NCBI RefSeq assembly: GCF_964275005.1
Contig: NC_092685.1
Span: forward strand, 32,788,866 to 32,852,865
Reading direction: 5' to 3'
DNA length: 64,000 nucleotides
Origin: Diadema setosum
Taxonomy: Eukaryota > Echinodermata > Echinoidea > Diadematoida > Diadematidae
Under the pieces are notes generated by a model. That model was not told where the DNA came from. It ran no database searches and worked only from the letters and a program-made list of their open reading frames with translations. Shown here piece by piece: positions 45,621 through 58,300 of the stretch. The stretch's first letter is position 1; every line of letters begins with the position of its first letter. The position numbers and the translations under genes were made by a program.

Positions 45621-48600
45621 TTAAGATTTGGTTTGCACACTTATATACATGCACAATGGCATTTCCTTCTGAGTTTACTGCACTCCCTTAAATTGACTCG
45701 ATCATTTCATTGAAATTTGAGATTCAAAATGACTGATATAAAATTTGCATGAATAAATCAGTGTAAGAGCTTACATAGGCTGAAAATGTGTAAAAAAAGA
45801 CCAACAAGCATTTGAGGTGTAAGCCTTCAGCTTTCAGAAAGAAAAACACACAAATAAATTAAACTGTGAAAGGGCATTGTGAGTGATTCACAGAAAAACA
45901 ATGAAAATCACATAAACAGGAAAAGCAACATTCCCAGACCCCCGATGCAATTGAGCACACCTGTGAGTACATAAACAGGTATCATGGAGTGAACCACTGT
46001 TGCTCTGCAAGCAACAAAAAGGCAATACCTGTGCATTATGTAAAGCTATGAGGTCAACCCACTGTTAGCCTCATAACTTTTAGTTTCAATGAAGCGGTGA
46101 CAAATGAAATTTCATATCTGAGTAAATAGGATCTCTGCCATACCGATTCCAGACGGTGATGGAGAAACACTAAACATGGCAAACAGAGCCATGAAAAGAG
46201 AACCAAGTGCTCCAACAAAAGACATTTACATCTGTAATCCACAATGCTCTTATATAAGCTTGGACCATTGTATTTAGTAAGAATGTGAATGTGACAATTT
46301 TTGGATCTGGTGCATAAGAAAGTGACTGCCCAGTTTGAAATGATCTCCCTTTGGAATGAAGTCAGTGTGCAGGTTTGATGGCTGTGTTTAAAAGAGTGCT
46401 TAGCACCACAAAATCACAGTGAAAAGGTGCTAGGCATAAAAACCAACACTCATCATCATCATCACCAGTAACAAAATGAGGTGTGTTTGAAACAAACCAT
46501 CTCACTGAGTTGTCTCAAATATTTCATTGTGGTATAAAAAAAAGCTAGAGCAATCAGAGAAATCTTCAGCTGGAAAACTAGCACTTTCACTTTATAAAGA
46601 GCTTCCGTTATGTAATGTAACAACACAACCAACCCCCCCCCCCCCTTAAAAAAGAAAGAAAGAAAGCAATGAGGAAAACAAAATGAAATTTGCTAAAATT
46701 ACTGGAAAGTAAGAACAAATGACTGTTTTATGCTGCCAAGTTAAATAATGACACCAGCATCCTACAGGGCAGAGGCATAAAAATCAAAAGCTGCATTTTC
46801 TGAGCAACTCATCAGTTAAATAAATGCTGCCATGTTTCAGCAGGAACCATGTACTGGTTTGAGAAAAAAATAGTACCATACAGAAAATCAAGAAACATCT
46901 GTTTGATGCTCCTGATGGTCATATAAGAATATATAATATATAACTATGACAATAATCTTAATATTCAAATATTACACATTGTATTCACATATCATACACT
47001 CCTTAACTGATACTGTCAAATCTTAATGAATTTTACATATACAAAAAGAGTAACATTTCTTGAAAAGCAGGAACGCAATTTCATCAATTCTTCATAACAT
47101 ACTTGTAAACGCTGGAAGCTTTCATGATATGTAAATATAACACAGGTTGCATTAAAATTCAGACAGAATGAAGACTCGATTTGAGTGTTCAATTCGCTCA
47201 GATATAAGCCATGACTTCATGGGGATCATGTGGACCAGAAAATACAAGCTGGTAAGCTAGTAGGGGAGCTATCAAAAATGCTATTACTATAGACCAGGAA
47301 CAAACATGATAGGAAGAACTACATACAGTTAACTATAATACTATAGTATATCTAACCCTTTTGGGTCTGTTACTTCAAAATATCATGACATCTTACACAG
47401 AATAGATGCAAGGGGTAGTGAAAGGGTAAATGTAAGTAGTGAGCTTGCATGATTCTCATTCCCCCCCCCCCCTATGCACAAAGGGGGGGGGGGGGAGCAA
47501 CCTGTAATCTATTTTGTTTTTAGTTATAATAGAGTAATCATGAGATTACTTTACATCACTTTACCGGTAATGCCCCAATTTCTCTGTATAGAAGGCAAGA
47601 TGCTCAAAATGGCTTGGAAGACATAGGTCACAGGTTTGTGAGTCTGAAATCAGAGTCCTGTGTTTCAGTGATGTGTCGTTTACAGACTGGACATTGCTTT
47701 ACTAAGATATCAAATGTCCTGTTATTAACAATTTGCAATGAATTCTCTTTTTTCTTTTTCTCTAATGGGTGATATGTGATACAAACTTGAGATCTCTCAT
47801 ATGCATGTATATCAAAGATGGCCACTGACCCAAGATTCCTACACATCCCTCTGACTTTCCCTCCATAACACAGATTTTGAGCAAATATGATGATAAATTG
47901 TTTCCGTTCTCTAGTCGCATTCACATGCACAGGTCTCCAGTAACCCATGGCAAATTTTCTCTTCAAATCATGGTGTGAGTGAATACATAATATGATGATG
48001 AATAACATTAATGTTAAATAAGATAAATCTACAATCCTGTATAGGGAATGTTATATCAACTTCAGAACTTATACACTCAAATGTACAACTGATACTTCAA
48101 ATGCAGTGAACTTAAGCTAGATAAGCATATAGTGGCATATTGTCTTATTTTATAGTAATTGTAAACAAAATCACATTAACACAAAACAGTGGTGTCCTTT
48201 CCTGTACGTCATCATGAATTTGAAATTTACACTAAAAAAATTTGAAAATTGTGCATGTGATAAATCAAAATATCCTATTTGAAGCATAGTCTTCTGTGAC
48301 CTGGGAGGGAGAGTACAACTTGTCACCACTGGGTTGAAGAAAAAATTCTTTGTCCATATGACGTGATAATTTCAAAATGACTTTTCTACACCCTCTAATG
48401 TGGATATAAGATGCTGTAGATGCCAATTCATCCAAAGTCCATTTTGTCACACTCACTTCCATTCATCCCTGCTTACCTCCTCATAGCTGAACCTGGCTTG
48501 TGCGATGCTAACCTTTAGGCATGACAGTGGAGGGCAATGTCAAACAGATTAACAGCAGGCTTTGGAAAATTTTGAATGATTATGCCCCGGTGCAAGCAGC

Positions 48601-49164
48601 CTTTTGAAAATCAACATCACGCTACGTTGGGCTGTCCTAGTCAACTTAGTCCAAGAAACTAAGACGTGTTCTTAAAATACCTGCCGCTACACACTTTCCA
48701 CTCAGTTGTTCAATGTGCGCCATCCATTACTCCAGGATTGGATGATTGTGGGACTCTTTGGCAGCAGCACGATACAAAAGATGAATCATTTTGCATTTAG
48801 GACAAAAGAAGTAATCAAGTTGTTACATCTTCGCTGCCACACCCAGAACTCAATGTAACAAAGATGTAAGACTGTTACTGCTCAGGGCTATTCCTGTACA
48901 TGGTCCACTTTCTGGTCCATTCAATCTACAGAGATGGTCTTGCCTTAGTCACAAAGTCAGAAGAGGAAATGTCATTGGAATGAGCTGTTGCAGACTGCAG
49001 ACATTTTGCCCTTGGGGCAGCTTAGCCCTGATGTCCACACCTGATGTTACTGGTAGTCCCTTGGGCAATAGTTGAGTGAGGAGACTGAAAAGTCTTTCTC
49101 CTGTCTCTCAGCGAGTTCCTGCCTCCCTCATGGGAGATCCTTGGTCTGACGTGGACTGATGCCA
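44905..49164 (-). other. PALS1: probable PALS1 3' UTR
   Basis: This lies downstream of the PALS1 stop on the minus strand, with no conserved frame. The first clear minus-strand AATAAA reads from about 44933 and is followed by a TG-rich microsatellite, suggesting a 3' UTR of about 4.2 kb. It includes a 28-base poly-A run (45590-45617) and poly-C/G runs near 46635 and 47461-47496. Confidence 0.3.
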
Positions 49165-49341
49165 TCAGCTGAGCCATTCCACAGGCACCCACTGTGGTTC
49201 CTCCTGTATCCTGTCGATCTCCTCCATGAGCTCGTTGTACGCCCGGTCGTGGTCGTGGTGGATGATGACATGGTCAAAGTAGTGGCCGAAGGCATCCTCC
49301 ATGCCCCTGCCGGCGTCAATGATCTCCCGCAACTCTTGCTC
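49165..49341 (-). CDS. PALS1: PALS1 last coding exon
   Basis: 59 codons including stop [23 protein letters not shown], then [12 protein letters not shown], matches the conserved MAGUK C-terminus EPQWVPSTWLR. Acceptor CCCCCAG at the 5' side. Confidence 0.97.
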   Translation of the reverse strand, partial: EQELREIIDAGRGMEDAFGHYFDHVIIHHDHDRAYNELMEEIDRIQEEPQWVPVEWLS

Positions 49342-52300
49342 CTGGGGGACAGAGTTTAGATAAAACAGCTGTGTCTTACAATCCTGTTTGTATCATGGTT
49401 CATGCATGTAAAACCCATACCTGCTGGTTTAAAGTCTTTCTTTTACCCTTTAAATGCTTACAGATATATGTAAGTGGTGTGAAATCAAAGAATTTCACTA
49501 TCAATGTGAAAACGACATTACTCCCATTAGTTAATAATGTGATGCCATGCTGCAGGAAATATCATTATCTTGCATGTACAATCAAACTCTTTCTGCCTGG
49601 GGTCAAAATTCTGCTTTTCATATGAGGGAGAATTGCTTTGGTTCTAAAGTACTAATATAATTCCAGCATGCATTTGAGTACTATTTTCACCAATCCATGC
49701 AAGTCTTGTGCTTTACATGCGGGTATAACCAGTCTTGTGACAGCAGATAGGCTTCGATTAAAAAAATAATATAAATAATAATAATAACAATAATACAACT
49801 GAAAGATACATCTCATTTTACAGACACTAATAAGATTTACAACATCACCCGGAAAAATGAGAAACTCAGTTCTCACCTTGAGGAGGTCCCCAGCATCTAT
49901 CCTCTGCTGCCGAAGTCTGTCGATGGATGGAGGGCAGATGAAGATGAAGTAAGGCTTGAGGGATGATTTCTTCAGCATCCTCAGAGCCTGATGGGCAGAG
50001 TGACAGAGATAGGAAAGAAAATATAAACATAGAGGCAAATATTGATCAGTACGACAGAAAAGCAAGTCATGATCACCATGTGTACACACAGAAAGGTCTG
50101 ACCAATTCTTGCTTTCTGGGTTCATTCCTGAACAGTTTTTTCCCCCCTCTTTCCTGTATAAAATGAGTTGGAAATGGGATCTTAGCCGAGGACTTCTTTT
50201 TTCTGCACAAACATCTTTCTTTAACTTACTCTTGAATCAGAACAACACAGAACATATCTTCCCCAATCTACACTCGGTAGATATTTAACTTTCTTTAGTT
50301 GCAACAATATTCTTCTTCTCCCGATACAGCCAGCTTTGGTGGGATGCGATGCAGAAATTAATAAACGTAGATGTGAAAAGGGAATTCGTTTTATCACTTA
50401 TGATAATTTGATGTGACATGTTTTCTTACACACTATATCACCAATCTTTGGAGAATTTCTCAATCAATATGTATATGATATGTCTTCTATAGAGTAGATA
50501 CTTGATGATATGAATAATGAATATTCAAGTTGCTAGTATATGATATTCCTTTTCGATGGTAAATGAAATTTGCAAATTGGCTGAGGAAAAAAAAAATGAA
50601 ATTCACATGAACAATCTATGAATTCTTCTAAGGTGTTAATCTCACTAACTCCTCAAAAGAGGATTGGTTTAGGCACCAAGGGGTATTATGCCCCTTTCTT
50701 TCTGAAAACATTTCACTTGATAATGAAAACACCAAAAGTATTCATACATTTCATTCTTAATGCAGATTCTCAGTATACCAAACAGATACATGCAACAACT
50801 ATCCAGGTAACTTATATAGACAGATATACACTTTCAATGGGGATGATGTGATGGTGGACCTTTATCTTGCATCATACCACATGCAATAATTATGCACAGG
50901 CACTTTCGGGACACCCTGACAGAGATCAAGATACACAGAGTACATTGATACATCAGTTTGACAGGCAGGTTGCAGAACTATACAATTCAACTACAACAAA
51001 TTCAAAGACAAAACCCACATATCCTATCGTTATCAACATATGCATACAGAAAATGATAGAGATATGATATTCAATGAACAGGAAAACAGGGCTAAAATAT
51101 TGGATGATTCCCTTCTATCAGCCGTAAGGACTGTAAAGTGGTTTCATCTTGAATGGGAATGAGAATGTGGCGAGGTAGCTCATACAAATTTGGGTGCTTG
51201 TCTACATAAACAAAAGATACAAGATTGGAAATCATGGTGTACGCATATGACTTATGATGAATATGTTCATCGTGTGTGTGAATAGGTTTTGAAAAACAAA
51301 AACAATTATATGCTTAATTTCTATTTTCTTTTCTTTCTTTTTTTAATATGCACAGTCAACAATGCATGTTCACTTCTATTCAATCTGAAGTCCCAGCTGT
51401 ATGTGGTTTTCAATTCATTAATGACCAGACCATGTTTGCATACATGGGCAGTAAACCTAGCCTGGAATGTCAGCATATTACCACATATAATCACTAAATC
51501 CAACTGACTATCAGAATTGTTTGGGGTTTTTTTTCAAGGCAAAATAACACAAAATTACTGGACATAACTTTTTTTTAGTAATTCATACAAAAGTGTCCTG
51601 GTAATCATGCAAAATCTGGCGCACCATCCCAAAGAACATTTAATATAGATCTATCATGCATGGAGAAAAAAGGCACACACATGACATAAACGAAAATGAC
51701 ATTTGTCACCACATACATTCTCATACAAACAAACATTTCAAGTAGACATAGTCTGTGGGATTCAAATATTGATTGGAATCTGATCCTATCATATCAACAG
51801 ATATTGATCTCATAATGGGAATATAATGGAGAAAGGTCAAGGGTGAGGGAGAATTTAAATTTTCCCCTTGGAACCAGAAAATGAGAGACATATTTTGGAG
51901 AAGTGATTGACAGCAATGAATATGTTTGTTTGATGTGCATGCTCTGTATTGTGAGTCGCCACAAAATATCGGGAAGTTTGCACTAGACAAGTCTTCCAAC
52001 CAGATGAAAATGCAGGCAAGTCAATTTGAGCATGATATTTGGACCCTTAATATGCCACATACGAGTTCACTTACATCTGAAGGAGAGCCATACTTATAAT
52101 AACTAGCACATGGTAAAGAACAGCATTTGTATTTCCTTGTGATCTATGTTTAGTCATTGTCTTTGTCTGTTAACCTTAATGATTTGTATTCTAGGCAAGA
52201 CTAGATTCTTTGGGTAATCCCTCGGCATCCTAGTTTGGTTTGTTTGTAATGAAATCTGCTGGCATCATCTTCTCTTGTTGATTTAACGAAGTATCCATCC

Positions 52301-55300
52301 ACATCAGCCAATGGAAGATCAGTATCTTGACACTTGTTGAAAACACAATGGGCACATTAAGGGTCAGATGTGAGAGGTTAGTGAGCAGCAATATGCAACT
52401 TGAGAGCAGGGAGGTAAGAGCCAGGACAGGATAGGTGAAAAGAAACTGTGAGAAAAGGCCTTTACATGATATCATTTGTGAACAGTCACAGGCAAATACA
52501 GGTGTTAGTTACATTGCTTGAGTACCCATGCATGCATGACATGAATTTGTAACACAAGTGACATCACAGATCCCATCCCCTCTTATTAGCATGAAGCACA
52601 AAATGCGTAAGTGTTAATTGTGAGAACACACCCTGGCCACAGCACCATGTCTGAGCATGCACTCTCGTATTTCTGCCACCTGCCAGCGAGAGAGAGAGGG
52701 AGGCAATCGTTTGTTAGACTTGCATCAGTCGGTTACTGGAGTGCAGCATTTAGTCCAAACTCATGTTGTGTCGTTACAGTTTTTAATAGAGAGGTTACTC
52801 ATGATGTGTCAGAAGGAAGTCAAATGTGTTTTACAGCGAGTACAACCAAATAGGGTGAATCAATAATACCAGGGCAACATCTTTTGCTGAAGGTACGAGC
52901 TGTACGTTTCACTTTTTTGCACCCTGTACATCAAATTCATCCATAACTAGAAAGTATGATTTATTCATTTCACAATCTATCAATCTATCAATTCCTTTTT
53001 TCCAGAATTATAAGAAACCCATATTGACTATAAGGGTTGTATGTGCAGTTAGATGTGAAACTACAAACTACATGATGTGTACAGTTGTGAAGTGATGTCG
53101 GACAGAACAAATATATGAAATAAACAAATTGATGAGACATTGACACATTTGGTAGAATGTTAGATAATCAGAGATTTTTAATGAAAGTTATTCCAATAAA
53201 TGAATGACCACATGAATGATTTAAGCACTTCAACAGAGTGCAGGGAATATATACAACTTATGTTCCAATGGGTTAAAGCTATCATAAAAAGCAGTAAAAA
53301 AAAATCAAACAAATGACAAAAGAATAGAATATTCTCCCCATAAATTACTTAAGTTGAGATGATTAGCTTACAAGAATAAATCATTACAATGTATTTCATC
53401 AACATAATCAATAAATCTATATCTCCCGAAAGCACACATAATATTCTTGTGTGATCAATACCCTCTTGCCAGACTCAGTCATCTAGCCTGGTATGGCTAT
53501 CCTCTGTCAAATAATCTATTGGTAGATGTTGTGGGATATCCCATGTTTGTGACTACAAGATTTATTTGGTTACTGGTTAGCATCATCTGAAGCAAAAACC
53601 TGCATCCTGCTGTCTACCTGAGCATGGAGATTGAGGAGGCAGATCTTGGATTCATTGATGACTGCCTGAATGGAGTCGAGTGACGTGCCGTACAGATTGC
53701 CTTCGTAGTCCCCGGACTCCACAAACTTGTTTGCTGCCACGTCCTGTTCAAACCGGGTTTTGCTGATGAAGTGATAGTCCACTCCATTGATCTCATGCTC
53801 CTTCATGCTGCGTGTTGTATCTGAAGAGATTGCAGACAGTTTGAGAGGAATATGAAGAATTACATAGGATTTAAAGATCACAAGACTAAAGGGAATACAG
53901 AATACAGATGATCACATGTCAAATGTGATTCATGATATGGCTTTGAAGCACTACTGTGAACAGTTGGTTGAATTTGACAAAAGTTAGACATAAAAACCGA
54001 GTTGTTTTATATACAGTCAAGAGCACAACTGTCATGTGCTTCAAGACACAATTTGTATACAAAATAAACAAACACATGAATAATTAAAGATAATAAAAAG
54101 TTTTGGTACCTCAAAAATTTCCCTGAATTTCCTTGTCTTGGTTTGTGTTTCACGTTAAAGTACGTTGTCTGTGAGAATTACTCGCCCCAAAGTGCTCTCA
54201 TGTCTTAGTAATCATGCAATAATGGTTTTGTACCAGAGCCGTCGCCGTACAGCGTCGATAAATATTGCACGAAACCACTGACTGCGACCAGCAGCGTGCA
54301 GCCCATTGTACACATAGCTAACTGCGACCAGCAGCCCCATACGCATAGCGTAATGGGGCTTCGCATTGTAACATTCAGGATCATGACAGAATTAGTATCG
54401 CGGGTAAATGTCAATTTAAAATCCCAAAATTTCTTCGATTTGAAGACTTACCAATTAAGTTGAAGTATTGAAAACAGGCTTCGAACAACGTTTGGTTCTG
54501 CCAATAGTCCCTTTCTTTTCGAATTGATGACTGAATGTCTCGGTCGAGAGGACCTTTGGAGAGCTACATACACCATGGACCGATGCATACACTAACTACT
54601 ACGGCCAACGCATGCGCACACAAACATCTTATCCGTTGATATGGGATTTGAAATTTGTGCGCATGTGATGTGTTGGCATGCACTGGCTGTAGTACAATGT
54701 ATTCAGTGTACATGGTGTATGTAGCTCTCCCAAGGTCCTGTCGGCCGAGTCACATTCAGTCATCAATTCGAACAGAAAGGGACTATAGGCAGAACCAAAC
54801 GTTGCCCGAAGCCTGTTTTCAATACTTCACCTTAATTGGTAAGTCTTCAAATTGAAGAATTTTTCGGATTTTAAGTTAACATTTATCCCGCGATACTAAA
54901 TCTGTCATGATCCTGAATGCTACAATGCGAAGCCCGATTACGCTATGCGTATGGGACTGCTGGTCGCTATGCGTATGGGGCTGCTGGTCGCAGTTAATTG
55001 CATGATTACTAAGACATGAGAGCACTTTGGGGCGAGTAAGTCTCACAGTGTTAGTTATATGAAAGGTACTTTAACCTGAAACACAAACTAAGACAAGGAA
55101 ATTTTTGAGGTACCAAAACTTTTTATTATCTTTAAACAAATAGGGGATCATTGATGACCTGCATGACAGACTAAGTATAAAAGCATCTTCCCATCAATTA
55201 GCTTCTATGATAAGTCTTCAATGATACAAGCCAAGATGACATGGAAAGTACTTACGAGGCACTGCTGCTTTGAACCTGCGGTCGGACTCCAGTAACCTCT

Positions 55301-58300
55301 GCTTGAGTTCCTGCCTGCCAACATGGGGTGGGCCAATGAGGACGATGGGTCTCTTGCGTTGTGACTCTGGCTGGAAAAGACCAACTTCTTCGTATGTCAG
55401 GATCTCATCCTCTTCTACAGAGACAAAGACACAAGAGTAGATCTCCGAGGTCATGGACTGAATGTGTCATTCCGATATTCACAGTACAAGTATGATTCAG
55501 ATGAGAGGGTGTGAGTATGCCCCTATGTAAAATGATATATTGCCTGGCATAGACATTCTGTCATGACCAACTCACCCCAACTCCTTTCTGCTTTACGAGC
55601 AGCAAATGTATACATGCTGTACTACATGTTCATCTTTACTACAAATATTTCACTAGATAAGGAATACATGCTCAGGTACAGCAATGACAACAGGCATAGT
55701 AAGACACAAATCACAGAAGAGGATAACTGTGGTAGCAGTGTTAAGTTTTGAGTGGCCATGATGGGATTTACCATCTTCATTTGGACTGAAGAGCTTCTTC
55801 TTCTTCTTCTTCTTCTTGGGCTTCTTGCCACGACAGCTGCAGAGGAAGGACTTGTTCTGGGCCTCCTGGTCATCATCTGGCAAGGGCTGCTTCATGGCTT
55901 CTCGTCTGCAGGAGGGAAGACAATCAATGAGAGTTACCATCCAATGAAGTAGGTAGCTATGGCACAGCAAAGTTAATGGTGATGGACATTATTAGGCTTC
56001 TACTGCAAGTGGTTATATAGAATACAATCAGTATGTGCTCCTGAACTTGGCCTCTTGAATGGCATTATGAGTGAGCACACTCACATTTGGATATGTGGGT
56101 ATTTGAGATCCATTCAAACTGTGAGCACTGTGTGGCTCAATAAGAGAGAAATGTCCTCCCTGCTACATATTCCACCAGTTCAGGGCCACTTGTCAAACCT
56201 CACATACTATTACAGACACATTCGTATGAGTCGTGACTGAAACAAAAAATGTTCAGATCTTATGTTTAGACTAAAAAAATTCCACGTAACTGAATTTCGA
56301 GTAAGTTACTACATCATATGCATGTTTTAAGAGGAGGAAATACATAGGGAAAATTGGGACTTTTATACTGTCTTTGAAATAAGTGATACTCAACTAATCT
56401 GACATTGAGGTATGCTAGGTTGGCTGTATATTCTATACTCAACGATACCATTTATAGTACAATTTTCATCATCACCACCATTACCACCAGGAATCATCAC
56501 TACCACTAAGTGACCATCATCATCACCATCACCTCCACCACTGCAATCATCACAGTCATCATTCATCACCATCCTAAATCCTTACAATCAGTATCTTCAT
56601 CATCACCATTACCATCATTATCATCTTAAATACCATCATTATCAACACTATGATTCAACATTAAGCGCAGACTCACTGTTGCTGGAAGGTCTTGCTGGGG
56701 ATAAGGCCAGCCAAAGTCTGGTCTTCATCTCCCTCCCGATAAGCCTGCCACCAGTTAGGGTCGTCCTGGGCGATCACATGTAGAATGTCTCCCTTGCGGA
56801 AGGACAGACCCAGCTCGCGGCAAGGAATGTACATGTCATCTTCCGGGTCATAATCAAAGTTAGCCTTCACATGCATCTAAAGATAATAACATCAACATAT
56901 TTAAGAGTTAACATAAAGACACAGTTCAATTACAAAATAAGTAAAAAGGATGACAAAATTAATAGAATGTGGGTTAGGCTTTCAACTCAGTGCAAGAATG
57001 ATCACAAATTGCATCCATGCATTAATGCCTTCAGCTTTAAGTCAAGATACTACTGTATTCCACAGCAGCAGAGATACTTAACCTACGGCATTTCTCTTCC
57101 TCTTTATAAGATGCTTCTAAGCTCTTTTCACAACTTCACGAACTGGAAACAGTTGAGTGGTATTACTATGTTACAAGGAAGGACATCCCTCAACTGGAAA
57201 CAGTTGAGTGGTATTACTATGTTACTAGGAAGGACAACCCTCACTCTCTGAGGAGCATCTTTCTGCCATCTGCCCTATCCTGACACCCAGGATTATATTG
57301 AGACTTAAAATCCACAAAATACCAATTTGTGCTCCTTGGCGGAACTGAATGTTATAACTTTACATACTGAAAGATAAAAACAGAGATTTTAAAGTAAGTC
57401 TCACCAGTACAGTGTTTGCTGTGGGTGGCTGTTGGGCTGGCACAGTTGATGGAACAATAAGGAACACCATAGTACCTGTCAAACTGGCCTGAATATTGAA
57501 TTCAAGATTAAAGAGAGAAAAGAGATGTTTGACTGCATGTAACATGAAACTATATATGTGGACAAATCTTTGACTTTGTCCTACAACTACATGTTCAAGT
57601 TTATGGCAATACAGAACAAGACTTGCTATGCACAGCACAATATCACACCATAGCTGTACACTACAAAGGCAAACAGATATATCTTGGATGCAGACTACTG
57701 TTGGAAGTGGTGGCTGTAAACCTTTGCTACTACCAATATTATCACTGTAGCAGTGTCAACCTACAGATTCGAGAAATTTCATCTTAGCTGTTAATCAGGG
57801 ATCTCCTTTATGTTTACAGTGAACCACTGCCTGCCACACACTTCCATCATCTAGCATATATCATGCACTAAACTTGAACTAATCATGCCATTATAGTTTG
57901 CAAAAGTACATGAAAACTTCCTACAGAGTCCCCCTTAACGTACAAATTTTTATGATTGGAAGTCATTTTCTGAGACGAAAGCAAAACTGAAAGAAGATTA
58001 CATATTCAAGATAGGACATTGCACGAAATCAGAGTCGACACTAAGACCCAAATTCACGAAGGTGGTACAATTGAAACCATGGTTGAAGGTGGTACAATTG
58101 AAACCATGGTTTAAACTATGGTTTCAATTGTACCACCCTCATGAATTCGGGCCTAAGAAAAGGAAGGTTGTTAGAAACAACAATTTTCAACTGTTGCCAA
58201 ACATTAAAAAGGAATGTCAGACCTCACAACTGTGACATCACAAAGAATGTAGAATACTTAAGATAATGAAAAGGTTAGTCAATGGCATGCCATGAAATAA

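Noticed and set aside
47628..48008. 126-residue minus-strand frame with a CPVCKRHI motif
   Set aside because: It lies in the presumed PALS1 3' UTR, has biased hydrophobic/poly-K composition and a single CxxC, and matches no family I know. A RING finger would need six more ligands.
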